Under the pieces are notes generated by a model. That model was not told where the DNA came from. It worked only from the letters and a program-made list of their open reading frames with translations, and did not search any database. A DNA stretch of 64,000 bases from Rapana venosa (lineage: Eukaryota > Mollusca > Gastropoda > Neogastropoda > Muricidae), in contig CM054138.1 in NCBI GenBank assembly GCA_028751875.1, forward strand, positions 38,328,276-38,392,275, in the 5' to 3' direction. Of the stretch, positions 45,340 to 58,310 are shown one piece after another (the first letter of the stretch is position 1; every line of letters begins with the position of its first letter). Both the position numbers and the translations under genes were made by a program.

Positions 45340-46230
45340 GATTATTTAGACAAAAATGTGTGTTACTCTGATAAAAATGGTGCTTTTAAAACAGTTATTT
45401 CACTTATTTTTCAGCAAAAGACCTGATTTTTTTAAACACTGCTTTGATTTTATCAGAATAAAACACATCAAAACATGATTCGGGTACTTATTTTTGAGTC
45501 CTTAAACAGACATTGACACCACAGAGCTAGGTACTGTTACCAATAAGATGCTCATTATTAACACAGTATCGATGGGCGTTAGATCGTGTTACTAGCTAAA
45601 GAGAAGTCAGTGAATGACAGAGAAGAGCAAAGAAAGATTATTCCACTCATCTCATGTCTCTAATTGACAGAGAAGAATTGAGAGAAAACTCCCTTTACAC
45701 CTTAGCACTGAAATCTATGCTTTAGAGAAACCTATGACTTCAAACGGAATAATATAGGGAGAAGACGAGTAATGGAAACAAATAAAGAGAAAGGAATCTT
45801 CAAGGGTTTACACACACTGGAAGACTGACGTGTGGGCCTGCATGATTGCAAGTGTGCTTGCGCTCATCTGTGTATCCAGCAACAGTATGAACCCTCTAAA
45901 TGAACGGTTGTATACATAGGCTGGAGTCTGTATTCAGAACACTGAAGCACACTGAATGGCCTATGATAGCAGCTGCAGATTTGTTGATTTTTCTATATCA
46001 GACTCTTGGAAACTGATAATATTACTGAATCCAGAAATATAGTCTCAAGATTGAACAAAGTCAAGGTCTAGAGGTTGAGATTTTGACAACATTTATTGAG
46101 GTTTGTTCTTTTAGTTTTAACTCTTCATTAGATGAACATACAATATGTTGTACACACTTCAATGTGCTTGTTGGAATATTGTTGTCATACGAAATTGTTG
46201 TGTAGTTGATTCTGGGTAACTTTCCCAATT
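45340..46230. other. Gene-free stretch (assembly copy 1)
   Basis: Mixed sequence with no coding similarity recognised. The same sequence lies at 54,410-55,330. Confidence 0.5.
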
Positions 46231-46815
46231 TGTATTGCTTTTGAATAAACTCTGTACCAACAGAGAGACAAATCACCCCAGAGTTGTCATCTTCTCAGAA
46301 CTCACAGAACAATGTACGCAGCGCCCTTGTCTCCGCTCTTGTTGCCCTGCGCAGTCTACTGAGCATACAGTCATCCAGTGGGTTCTTTCACACTGCAACA
46401 TCCATGGCAACGAGGAGGCTGACCTTCTGGCAAAGATAGGAGGTCAGATGCCTAAAGAGAAGGTAGTGAGTATGAAGAAGCAAGGACAATACTGAAGGAA
46501 AAGCAAAAGAGAAGAGATGGCTACTACCTCCTGCCTATAGAAGACCCAAAGTGACCATTGTGAGACCGAGGACTGGACACTGCAGACTCCACAAGTTTCA
46601 TTGGTGATACTACAGTGTGCTCCCATGACGGTGGAACACTTCTCCAGACCTGTCCAACACACCAAACCAAACCCGAGGGCTGATTTCTAGCCTACTGGCC
46701 TGCCAATGAGGGACAAGCTTTTCCGACCCCTGAAGGGCCTTCAGCGTACCGCGGCATTTGACAGAGTCCCCGGAGTTGCCGTCTGAGCGTTCGACGACGA
46801 CGAAGAAGAATGCTT
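46231..46815 (+). pseudogene. LINE family E: RNase H C-terminal fragment (assembly copy 1)
   Basis: Same element as 55,330-55,897 but with more indels. The RNase H signature VIQWVLSHCNIHGNEEADLL is intact at 46,369-46,428, while the frame is broken before (a base lost near 46,352) and after it. The 3' end is GCGTTCGACGACGACGAAGA followed by AGAATGC and an A-run. Confidence 0.8.
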
Positions 46816-47162
46816 AAAAAAAAAATTAATTTAAAAAAGATTACACTGTGTTGTGTGTTGTGTTGTGTGGAGTAGTGTTATCTGGACTTTGATGAGGTAC
46901 CTGGGGAATAGGATGCTCTGCCACCATGACACTCTGCCTGAAATATTCGTGCAGTGCCCCATAGACCTCATGGAGTAAGGCAGAAATCAAGTCTAGACAG
47001 GTCACCTGGATTATGGGGGAAACACTCAGGTGAAACACCTTTTTCACACGATCGATGAAGTGTCTTGCACAAAACCAAATGTTTGCCTTGCCTGGAAACG
47101 TGAACAATACAGCCAAGCAAAAAACATGGAAACTGACAAAGATACAAAAAACCTGACAATGA
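46816..47162. other. Gene-free stretch
   Basis: Contains a GTGTTGT-rich patch (46,848-46,870). Nothing else recognised. Confidence 0.45.
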
Positions 47163-47460
47163 TAAAGGTAAAAAGGTAAAGGAGTCCCATAACCTATAAG
47201 GTCGTAGGGGAGCGAGGCGTCAGAGACCTCACTTCTCTAGGGCCAGCATATTGAGGGCGGCGCCATCTCCTCTCCCTCGCTGCTTTACCTTCCCTGACCC
47301 TAAAGAGGGCAGGTACCCATTTACAGCTGGGTGAACTGGGGGAACTGTACTGAAGCCAAGGCGCGCAAACGGTCACCCATCCAACTGGTAACCACGCTCG
47401 ACGCTGCTTAACGTGGCTGGGGGAAAGCGAGTGCTCCGACCACTGAGCTATCCCGTCCCT
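47163..47460 (-). mobile_element. tRNA/5S-headed SINE (assembly copy 1)
   Basis: Same element as 56,246-56,547, described there. In this copy the left target-site duplication is garbled (TGACAATGATA), which by comparison with the other copy is probably a consensus error. Confidence 0.85.
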
Positions 47461-47769
47461 TTTTGACACAGATACATCCATGCAAAAACGGTCACGTCGA
47501 CAATAATATTCACCAGCATGCAATCAAATTTAGCTAAAGCAAAATAAATCTTCAAGTTTTTTTCTAGTACGCGCGTGCATGGCATGCACATGTTTGTGCC
47601 ACACATGCATGTGATTACATGCATTTAGCACGCGCTTAGCATATTGAACATATTTGTAAAGCACACTGTTCACAGATTCGGATGCCAACACTCATATTTA
47701 CGCGAAAACAATTTCTAAGACATTCTGTAAATTCGTGATTTTTTATTTCTCTTTTTCTTTTTCACATGG
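47461..47769. other. Gene-free stretch, CATG-rich
   Basis: Alternating purine-pyrimidine sequence (GCGCGTGCATGGCATGCACA near 47,573) and AT-rich DNA. No gene. Confidence 0.45.
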
Positions 47770-49109
47770 TACAATCGTGATATCCTGGCCGCCAAACGCC
47801 AAACGCCGACAACGAGAGCGCGGCAATGGCGAAAAAACAAAAACCGAATAAACAAACAGCTTCTTCGTAAACATTCAACAAAGTTATTTTGTTTTGTTTT
47901 TGTTTAATGTCCATTCACTATTTGGTGTGATAAGGACACAACAAAGTTAAACCTTAATTCATTCACCAAATAACAAAGTACTACTCTTCTCAAGTTCATT
48001 GATGCCACGTCTATGAAATCTCTCTTTTACCTCACATCCACTTTTCTTGGATCTGAGAAGGCTAGTCCTCTGCCTTCTATTCACGACACTCTGAACTTCT
48101 CTTCTATATTTTCTGCATTTTCTTCTATGACAAAGTCCGCAACATTGGCTCCAGTTGGATCAGACTCCTTTCTAGCCTGCAACTTCTGATCTGGTTTTGG
48201 ATTCTCTGCTACTCCTCTCTTTCCTCACATCCCGCAAGCGAGAAAGAAATCGAGATAATTCTGAAAGGAATGACTATAAAATCATGTGATCTTGAGCCCA
48301 TACCTGCTTCTCTTTTTGGCACAGTGCCTGCACAACTTATTCCACTATCACGAAAATAGTACTTATCTCTTGTCTCCGGAAATGTTCCTTCAGCTCTAAA
48401 ACTGCCATAGTCACACCTCTACTCAAAAGCATGACCTTGAAATGCCAACATTCTGAGAACTTAGACCTGTTTCCAACCAACTTTACTTTAGTCTTGAAAA
48501 AGTAGTTCTAAAACAGCTCAACTACCACTTCTCTCAACAGTCTCCTTCCTGCATTTCAGTCTGCTATGCGTCAACCACAGCACTGAAACACCATTGTCCA
48601 TCTTAACACTTTCTACTCGCTTCTTACGCGTGGAAAAAATCTTTCTTACTCTTACTCGACTTACTTGCAGCCTTTGACACTATTGACCACTTATTCTTCT
48701 CTCCCGTCTTCAAAAAATATTTGGTGTTACTGGTACAGCCTACCTGGTTTAGTTCATACCTTACTGACCGATTCCAGACAGTCGCATAAACAGATTCAGT
48801 CAGTACCTGCCAGACTGGAATGTGGAGTTCCACAGGGATCTGTTCTGGCCCCGTTTTTTTCACCCTCTTCACTGCTCCACTGTCAATATAATTAACGTCA
48901 TAGATCAACCATCATTTTTATGCAGATGACTCTCAGATTCTAAGCAGTGACATCCTGAAATCTGCTTCTCTTTTAAAATTAGCCCACTGCTTTCAAGATA
49001 TCCAAAATTGGATGATACAGAACAAGTTACAGCTACATGCAGATAAAACGGAACCATGCTTGTGGGACCAAAACAAATTCTTTGTTTTCCGGCCAAAGAG
49101 GTTTGTTTT
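47770..49109 (+). pseudogene. LINE family A, plus-strand copy (assembly copy 1, cut by gap)
   Basis: Same element as 56,850-59,108. It runs from the linker after the endonuclease (WYNRDILAAKRQ-like) through RT to just past the FYADDSQ box (48,915), and stops at the N gap. Dense single-base deletions relative to assembly copy 2 mark the decaying contig end. Confidence 0.85.
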
Positions 49110-49609
49110 NNNNNNNNNNNNNNNNNNNNNNNNNNNNNNNNNNNNNNNNNNNNNNNNNNNNNNNNNNNNNNNNNNNNNNNNNNNNNNNNNNNNNNNNNNN
49201 NNNNNNNNNNNNNNNNNNNNNNNNNNNNNNNNNNNNNNNNNNNNNNNNNNNNNNNNNNNNNNNNNNNNNNNNNNNNNNNNNNNNNNNNNNNNNNNNNNNN
49301 NNNNNNNNNNNNNNNNNNNNNNNNNNNNNNNNNNNNNNNNNNNNNNNNNNNNNNNNNNNNNNNNNNNNNNNNNNNNNNNNNNNNNNNNNNNNNNNNNNNN
49401 NNNNNNNNNNNNNNNNNNNNNNNNNNNNNNNNNNNNNNNNNNNNNNNNNNNNNNNNNNNNNNNNNNNNNNNNNNNNNNNNNNNNNNNNNNNNNNNNNNNN
49501 NNNNNNNNNNNNNNNNNNNNNNNNNNNNNNNNNNNNNNNNNNNNNNNNNNNNNNNNNNNNNNNNNNNNNNNNNNNNNNNNNNNNNNNNNNNNNNNNNNNN
49601 NNNNNNNNN
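49110..49609. other. Assembly gap, exactly 500 N
   Basis: A fixed-size run of N. A round 500 suggests a placeholder of unknown length inserted by scaffolding. Open frames that span it are meaningless. Confidence 0.99.
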
Positions 49610-49955
49610 ACCACCTTTCTAAGACTACATATTGCTTTATTCATATTTACCTTAAGCTAAAGCTTGGCTGCTGTTTTACTAAGATTGTTCAACTGAGACT
49701 GAAGACCGATTGGTGTTTCAGATACGAGAGCTATATCATCAGCTAGTAACAAGATGCACATATCTGTAACATCAGGGGTGAGTGTTGCACCATGTCTTCC
49801 ACCATTTATTATATCTTTAGCTACCTCATTAATAAATAAGGAAAAGAGGACAGGACTACAGGCGTCACCCTGTTTAACTCCTCTTGTACAAATGATATAA
49901 TCAGTAAAGTTAGCACCACATCTGACCTTTGCCTTTACATTACAATACATACTTT
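49610..49955 (-). pseudogene. LINE family D, RT fragment (assembly copy 2)
   Basis: Holds CTRGVKQGDACSPVLFSLFI and CILLLADDIALVSE with the catalytic ADD box, identical to 40,550-40,840. It starts at the gap, so only the first part of the element is present. Confidence 0.85.
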
Positions 49956-49972
49956 TAATACATAGATAGAGA

Positions 49973-50445
49973 GGGGGATAGTCTGGTGGTTAGAGCGTTG
50001 ATCTTGTGATTTGACGGTCTGGGTGCGAGACACCACCAAGAAACCAATCCAATCCAATCCAATCCTGTTGTTTATAGCCCCGCCGACCAAAGGGGCCATA
50101 TCGGGGCTATCACCTCGTCAACATTTTAATCTCAGATTAAAATTGTGCAGCTATATACAAAAGTTTAAAACAGGCTATAAAACTACCTCTACTGTCGTTC
50201 CTTGTAGCAACTTGGACCAACCATAAGGGTCAAACCAGGACGGGCCCGCGTTGTGGGAAAACCAAGACACCCATTCAAGGGGATTTTTTTCTACTGGAGC
50301 TAACATCAGTGCCGACTCCACTGCCCCGAAAGTCCAGATGAGACTATGTGCGAACGCACGCAAAACATCTTGCACGCGCATTGAAAACACGCTCTGCTTT
50401 TTCTGAAGAGTAGGCATTGCGCCGCTGGTCTATATGGACATCATC
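49973..50445 (+). mobile_element. tRNA-headed SINE, copy 2
   Basis: Assembly duplicate of 40,873-41,345, with the same A box-like and B box-like head (49,973-50,035) and the same body. Confidence 0.6.
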
Positions 50446-50550
50446 TGAGAAGTCGGAATGCGGCTACCTTAATTGTGGATAAAGGGTCGTCGCATGCAAA
50501 AATCTTATTGGTGAACCTCGGAGCTCTAGTCACTGAACGAAAAAAGAAAA

Positions 50551-50865
<315 letters not shown>

Positions 50866-51159
50866 ACAGAGAGGGAGACAGAGGTCAAACGCAGATGACG
50901 CAGCCTAAAAAGCTTTTGAAAATAAAATGACAAGGAAATGGACTCAACACGCAATTAAATGGCAGCTAAACACGACAACGAATAGTTACGATCCGATTCA
51001 CAATACATCAAAACTGCCTTGAACTTGCAATGACAATATGTCTCATCAATGTTTCATCTTGATTTGCTTTCTTCTTTTATGTACGCCGGAGACACGCGTG
51101 TGAGTGTCTATGTCTGTGTGAGTGCGTGCATGTGTACATCTCTTATATGTAGATAACAG

Positions 51160-52542
<1,383 letters not shown>

Positions 52543-53905
52543 AATAATAATAATAATAATAAATGGAATTTATATAGCGCTGTATCTTGCACAGACAAAT
52601 CAAAGCGCTTGCACTCAACTCATTCATACACAGTCACGCAACCAATAGCAAGTAGTAATTCTAACAAGTCCAAATGCACCACACACACACACACACACAC
52701 GCACAACACCCCAACACGTCATATACTTTGGCAGGGTGATATAATTTTTGGCTGTTGAAAAGCAGGGACAGCTATGAAATGAAACAGGATAGGACATTCT
52801 TAGGTTTGAAACAAATATGTCTTGAGGCCAGATTTAAAAGTGTCACAAGAAGGTCTTTGGCGAAGAGAGATAGGGAGGCCATTCCAAATCGATGGACCAG
52901 AAACAGAGAAAGAGCGACGGCCAACAGTGGACTGGTTGAATCTAGGTGTTCGTAAGCACAAGGAATCTGCAGAAGAGCGAAGGGAACGAGAAAGGGTGTA
53001 CAGGTGGAGACATTCACAGAGGTAGGAGGGTGCTGTTTTGTGGAGACATTTGTAACAGAGAGTACTGATCTTATAGTTTATTCTTTGTGGCACAGGCAGC
53101 CAGTGGAGAGATCGCAAGAGAGGGGTAATGTGCTCAGATTTTTTCTTTCTGAGGACTAGTCGAGCTGCAGAGTTTTGAATACGTTGAAGGGAGTGGATAG
53201 ATGATGCTGGCAGACCAGACAAAAGAGAATTGCAATAGTCCAGACGTGAAAGAATGAGAGATGCCACGAGTTTAGATGTTGCATCTGTGGACAGGTACTT
53301 TCGAATTGCACTAATACGCCGTAATTGATAGAAGCACGACTGGCAGGTTTGGGTGATGAATTTTTGCATAGAGAGTGTGTTGTCAATAATGACCCCTAGA
53401 TACTTTACAGCAGTGGACAGAGGGATTGATGCATTGCCGAATTCTATTGAAGCTGTTGTAATGGAAGAGAGTTTGTTTTTGGTCCCTACAAGCATGGCTT
53501 CAGTTTTATCAGCGTTTAGTTGTAACTTGTTCTGTATCATCCAGTTTTGGATATCTTGAAAGCAGTAGGCCATATTTGTAAAGAGAGAAGGCAGATTTTC
53601 AGGAGTGTCACTGCTTAGAATCTGAGAGTCATCTGCATAAAAGTGATGGTTGATCTGATGACGGTTAATTATAATATGTGACAGCGGAGTGGTGTAGAGA
53701 GTGAAAAGAACAGGGCCCAGAACTGATCCCTGCGGGACTCCACATTCCAGTTTGGCAGGTACTGACTGAATCTTGTTTACTGTGACTGTCTGGAATCTGT
53801 CAGTCAGGTATGAGCTAAACCAGGTGAGGGCTGTACCAGTAACACCAAACGTTTCTTGAAGACGGGAGAGAAGGATGGAGTGGTCAATAGTGTCGAAGAT
53901 CACTA
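52543..53905 (-). mobile_element. LINE family A inserted in family B, longest open RT frame
   Basis: A 367-codon open frame (53,903 to 52,800) begins within RT at motif A (FDTIDHSILLSRLQETFGVT). It contains CGVPQGSVLGPVLFTLYTTP (motif B), FYADDSQ (motif C), LQLNADKTEAMLVG (motif D), YLGVIIDNTL (motif E), LDYCNSLLSGLPASSIHSLQ and the C-terminal CHLYTLSRSLRS-like and SGPSIWNGLPISLRQRPS segments. The 3' UTR continues to the TATAGCGCT end and ATT tail at 52,543-52,580. The copy is 5'-truncated, with no endonuclease or first RT motifs, so it is immobile, but its lack of stops suggests a recent insertion. Confidence 0.92.
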
Positions 53906-54205
53906 ACTAACGAGGAAGGGAAAACCAGAACTGGGAACGCCATCGGGCCATACGAAGAACTGATTTCAGTGAAAAGGCTCAAACTGAAGTGGTACAGGCA
54001 TGTCACATGCACATGTGGACTGGCCAAGACTGCCCTACATGGAACAGTACACAGAGGGAGACGAAGAAAGCAGACAGAGAAAACAATGAGAAGACAGCAT
54101 CAGAGAGTGGGCTGGCCTTGAGTTGAACGACTTGTTGCAGAAAGTTTAAGACTTCGAGGAGTGGAGGAAGCTGGTTGCAAACAGTTTAGTGGCGTCCCTG
54201 ACGAT
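53906..54205 (+). pseudogene. LINE family B copy 3, 3' part (assembly copy 2)
   Basis: Continues the interrupted ORF: LTNEEGKTRTGNAIGPYEEL, LKWYRHVTCTCGLAKTALHG, then the basic tail and WRKLVANSLVAS. Together with 51,433-52,542 it makes one family B copy. Confidence 0.85.
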
Positions 54206-55329
54206 GTGTGTGTGTTTGCATGTTTGAGTGTACCCACATGCTTATACATTTGTTTGTGAGCATACATGTGCATTTATGTTGCAAACTGCATGCATGTGAT
54301 CATATGTAAGCAAATGTGTTTTTACGGGAGTGTGTGTGCATGTGTATGTCTGTTTTTGTGTGTACGTATGCGTGTGTGCGTGCGCGGGTGCGCAAACGTA
54401 AGCATGGGTGAAGATTATTTAGACAAAAATGTGTGTTACTCTGATAAAAATGGTGCTTTTAAAACAGTTATTTCACTTATTTTTCAGCAAAAGACCTGAT
54501 TTTTTTAAACACTGCTTTGATTTTATCAGAATAAAACACATCAAAACATGATTCGGGTACTTATTTTTGAGTCTTAAACAGACATTGACACCACAGAGTA
54601 GGTACTGTTACCAATAAGATGCTCATTATTAAACACAGTATCGATGGGCGTTAGATCGTGTTACTAGCTAAAGAGAAGTCAGTGAATGACAGGAAGAGCA
54701 AAGAAAGATTATTCCACTCATCTCATGTCTCTAATTTACAGAGAAGAATTTAGAGGAAAAACTCCCTTTACACCTTAGCACTGAAATCTATGCTTTAGAG
54801 AAACCTATGACTTCAAACGGAATAATATAGGGAGAAGACGAGTAATGGAAACAAATAAAGAGAAAGGAATCTTCAAGGGTTTACACACACTGGAAGACTG
54901 ACGTGTGGGCCTGCATGATTGCAAGTGTGCTTGCGCGCATCTGTGTATCCAGCAACAGTATGAACCCTCTAAATGAACGGTTGTATACATAGGCTGGAGT
55001 CTGTATTCAGAACACTGAAGCACACTGAATGGCCTATGATAGCAGCTGCAGATTTGTTGATTTTTCTATACAGACCTCTTGGAAACTGATAATATTACTG
55101 AATCCCAGAAATATAGTCTCAAGATTGAACAAAGTCAAGGTCTAGAGGTTGAGATTTTTGACAAACATTTATTGAGGTTTGTTCTTTTAGTTTTAACTCT
55201 TCATTAGATGAACATACAATATGTTGTACACACTTCAATGTGCTTGTTGGAATATTGTTGTCATAACGAAATTGTTGTGTAAGTTGATTCTGGGTAACTT
55301 TCACATTTGTATTGCTTTTGAATAAACTC
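54206..55329. other. TG/CATG-rich then gene-free stretch (assembly copy 2)
   Basis: 54,206-54,410 is a degenerate alternating TG/CATG stretch. The rest has no coding similarity recognised. Duplicate of 45,128-46,230. Confidence 0.5.
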
Positions 55330-55897
55330 TGTACCAACAGAGAGACAAATCACCCCAGAGTTGTCATCTTCTCAGAACTCACAGAACAATGTACGCAGCG
55401 CCCTTGTCTCCGCTCTTGTTGCCCTGCAGCAGTCTACTGAGCATACAGTCATCCAGTGGGTTCTTTCACACTGCAACATCCATGGCAACGAGGAGGCTGA
55501 CCTTCTGGCAAAGATAGGAGGTCAGATGCCTAAAGAGAAGGTAGTGATGTATGAAGAAGCAAGGACAATACTGAAGGAAAAGCAAAAGAGAAGAGATGGC
55601 TACTACCTCCTGCCTATAGAAGACCCAAGTGACCATTGTGAGACCGAGGACTGGACACTGCAGACTCCACAAGTTTCACATTGGTGATACTACAGTGTGC
55701 TCCCATGACGGTGGAACACTTCCTCCAGACCTGTCCAACACACCAAAGCAAACCCGAGGGCTGATTTCTAGCCTACTGGCCTGCCAATGAGGGACAAGCT
55801 TTTCCGACCCCTGAAGGGCCTTCAGCGTACCGCGGCATTTGACAGAGCCCCCGGAGTTGCCGTCTGAGCGTTCGACGACGACGAAGAAGAATGCTTA
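55330..55897 (+). pseudogene. LINE family E: RNase H C-terminal fragment with 3' end
   Basis: A 5'-truncated LINE 3' end. After a short RVVIFS-like strand (the first RNase H strand, whose Asp follows in intact relatives), the frame reads NVRSALVSALVALQQSTEHT, VIQWVLSHCNIHGNEEADLL and AKIGGQMPKEKVV. WV.SH..I.GNE.AD is the final RNase H block with its catalytic His and Asp. Downstream, in other frames, MTVEHFLQTCPTHQ corresponds to the C-terminal EH.L..C..H knuckle. The 3' end is TTGCCGTCTGAGCGTTCGAC and a GACGAAGAAGAA-type tail. C-terminal RNase H is known from I/jockey-group LINEs; the exact clade is not resolved. Confidence 0.82.
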
Positions 55898-56234
55898 AAA
55901 AAAAATTAATTTAAAAAAGATTACACTGTGTTGTGTGTTGTGTTGTGTGGAGTAGTGTTATCTGGACTTTGATGAGGTACCTGGGGAATAGGATGCTCTG
56001 CCACCATGACACTCTGCCTGAAATATTCAGTGCAGTGCCCCATAGACCTCATGGAGTTAAGGCAGAAATCAAGTCTAGACAGGTCACCTGGAATATGGGG
56101 GGAAACACTCAGGTGAAACACCTTTTTCACACGATCGATGAAGTGTCTTGCACAAAACCAAATGTTTGCCTTCCTGGAAACGTAGAACAATACAGCCAAG
56201 CAAAAACATGGAAACTGACAAAGATACAAAAACC
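55898..56234. other. Gene-free stretch
   Basis: Duplicate of 46,816-47,150. No feature recognised. Confidence 0.45.
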
Positions 56235-56558
56235 TGACACAGATAAAGGTAAAAAAGGTAAAGGAGTCCCATAACCTATAAGGTCGTAGGGGAGCGAGGC
56301 GTCAGAGACCTCACTTCTCTAGGGCCAGCATATTGAGGGCGGCGCCCATCTCCTCTCTCTCGCTGCTTTACCTTCCCTGACCCTAAAGAGGGCAGGTACC
56401 CATTTACAGCTGGGTGAACTGGGGGAACTGTACTGAAGCCAAGGCGCGCAAACGGTCACCCATCCAACTGGTAACCACGCTCGACGCTGCTTAACGTGGC
56501 TGGGGGAAAGCGAGTGCTCCGACCACTGAGCTATCCCGTCCCCTTTTTGACACAGATA
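56235..56558 (-). mobile_element. tRNA/5S-headed SINE with perfect target-site duplication
   Basis: Complete SINE read on the minus strand from 56,547 to 56,246. It starts GGGACGGGATAGCTCAGTGG (tRNA acceptor and D arm with A box TAGCTCAGTGG), continues TCGGAGCACTCGCTTTCCCC, then changes into a 5S rRNA-like block (GTTAAGCAGCGTCGAGCGTG, then GTTACCAGTTGGATGGGTGA) that keeps the 5S internal promoter C-box region (GGATGGGTGACC). I count about 35 of 43 bases identical to the animal 5S core as I know it. A middle block with CAGCTGTAAATGGGTACCTG follows, then a 3' part and a TTTACC-type tail. Perfect 11-bp duplications TGACACAGATA flank it (56,235-56,245 and 56,548-56,558). Confidence 0.9.
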
Positions 56559-56963
56559 CATCCATGCAAAAACGGTCACGTCGACAATAATATTCACCCA
56601 GCATGCAATCAAATTTAGCTAAAGCAAAATAAATCTTCAAGTTTTTTCTAGTACGCGCGTGCATGGCATGCACGTGTTTGTGCCACACATGCATGTGATT
56701 ACATGCATTTAAGCACGCGCTTAGCATATTGAAACATATTTGTAAAGCCACACTGTTCACAGATTCGGATGCCAACACTCATATTTACGCGAAAACAATT
56801 TCTAAGAACGTTCTGTAAATTCGTGATTTTTCTATTTCTTTTTCTTTTTCACATGGTACAATCGTGATATCCTGGCCGCCAAACGCAAACGCCGACAACG
56901 AGAGCGGCGGCAATGGCGAAAAACAAAAACCGAAATAAACAAACAGCTTCTTCGTAAACAATT

Positions 56964-57035
56964 CAACAAAGTTATTTTGTTTTGTTTTTGTTTAATGTCC
57001 ATTCACTATTTGGTGATAAGGACACAACAAAGTTA
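56964..57035 (-). mobile_element. 50-bp retroposed insertion with 11-bp target-site duplication
   Basis: CAACAAAGTTA at 56,964-56,974 is repeated exactly at 57,025-57,035. Between them lie 50 bases that on the minus strand end in an A-rich AAAACAAAAC-type tail after GTGAATGGACATTAAAC. Uninterrupted family A (5,520-5,545) lacks the insert. This is the pattern of target-primed reverse transcription of an extremely 5'-truncated element. The same insert is in the other assembly copy (47,880-47,950). Confidence 0.85.
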
Positions 57036-58224
57036 AAACCTTAATTCATTCACCAAAAACAAAGTACTACTCTTCTCAAGTTCTTGATGCCACGTCTATG
57101 AAATCTCTCTTTTACCTCACATCCACTTTTCTTGGATCTGAGAAGGCTAGTCCTCTGCCTTCTATTCACGACCACTCTGAACTTCCTTCTATATTTTCTG
57201 CATTCTTCTCTGACAAAGTCCGCAACATTGGCTCCAGTTTGGATCAGACTCCTTTCTAGCCTGCAACTTCTGATCTGGTTTCTGGATTCTCTGCTACTCC
57301 TCTCCTTTCCTCACATCCCGCAAGCGAGAAAGAAATCGAGATAATTCTGAAAGGAATGACTATAAAATCATGTGATCTTGACCCCATACCTGCTTCTCTT
57401 TTTGGCACAGTGCCTGCCACAACTTATTCCCACTATCACGAAAATAGTACTTATCTCTTGTCTCCGGAAATGTTCCTTCAGCTCTAAAAACTGCCATAGT
57501 CACACCTCTACTCAAAAAGCATGACCTTGAAGCCAACATTCTGAAGAACTATAGACCTGTTTCCAACCAACCTTTTACTTTAGTCCTTGAAAAAGTAGTT
57601 CTAAAACAGCTCAACTACCACCTTCTCTCCAACAGTCTCCTTCCTGCATTTCAGTCTGCCTATCGCGTCAACCACAGCACTGAAACCACCCTTGTCCACA
57701 TCTTAAACACATTTCTACTCGCTTCTTACGCGGGAAAAACTCTCTTCTTACTCTACTCGACTTACTGCAGCCTTTGACACTATTGACCACTCTATTCTTC
57801 TCTCCCGTCTTCAAAAAATATTTGGTGTTACTGGTACAGCCCTTACCTGGTTTAGTTCATACCTTACTGACCGATTCCAGACAGTCGCAATAAACAAGAT
57901 TCAGTCAGTACCTGCCAGACTGGAATGTGGAGTTCCACAGGGATCTGTTCTGGGCCCCGTTTTTTTCACCCTCTTCACTGCTCCACTGTCACATATAATT
58001 AACCGTCATCAGATCAACCATCATTTTTATGCAGATGACTCTCAGATTCTAAGCAGTGACACTCCTGAAAATCTGCCTTCTCTCTTTACAAATATAGCCC
58101 CACTGCTTTCAAGATATCCAAAATTGGATGATACAGAACAAGTTACAGCTACATGCAGATAAAACGGAAACCATGCTTGTAGGGACCAAACACAAACTCT
58201 CTTCCGTTACAACGGCTTCAATAT

Positions 58225-58310
58225 TGAGCGCTTTGATTTGTTGCTTTACAAGATTCAGCGCTATATAAATTCCATACATTATTATTATTTATTATTTATG
58301 CACAAATTCA
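58225..58310 (+). repeat. Family A 3' tail fragment inside family A RT
   Basis: GAGCGCTTTGATTTGTTGCT, then AGCGCTATATAAATTCCATA and ATT triplets, is the family A 3' terminus, found here in the middle of the RT coding region. About 80 bases of normal coding sequence (EFGNASIPLSTAVKYLGVII in other copies) are missing at the same point. Confidence 0.85.

Larger units (their letters stand above)
40508..49109. repeat. First copy of an 8.6-kb duplicated segment
   Basis: Near-identical to 49,610-58,220 at an offset of about 9.1 kb, in the same orientation, over all embedded elements. It runs into the 500-N gap. Differences are mostly single-base indels, and they are most frequent in the last 1.5 kb before the gap (for example 48,380-49,109). 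Confidence 0.95.

Noticed and set aside
45154..45426. 90-codon Cys-rich plus-strand frame, a possible small secreted peptide
   Set aside because: The Cys residues come from TGT/TGC in a degenerate TG repeat. No cleavable signal or conserved spacing.
47370..47412. Stand-alone 5S rRNA gene fragment
   Set aside because: Only the central part of 5S is present and it is fused to a tRNA-like head inside a SINE with target-site duplications in the better copy.
49012..49746. ORFs of 188-244 codons across the gap
   Set aside because: They consist almost entirely of N translated as X.
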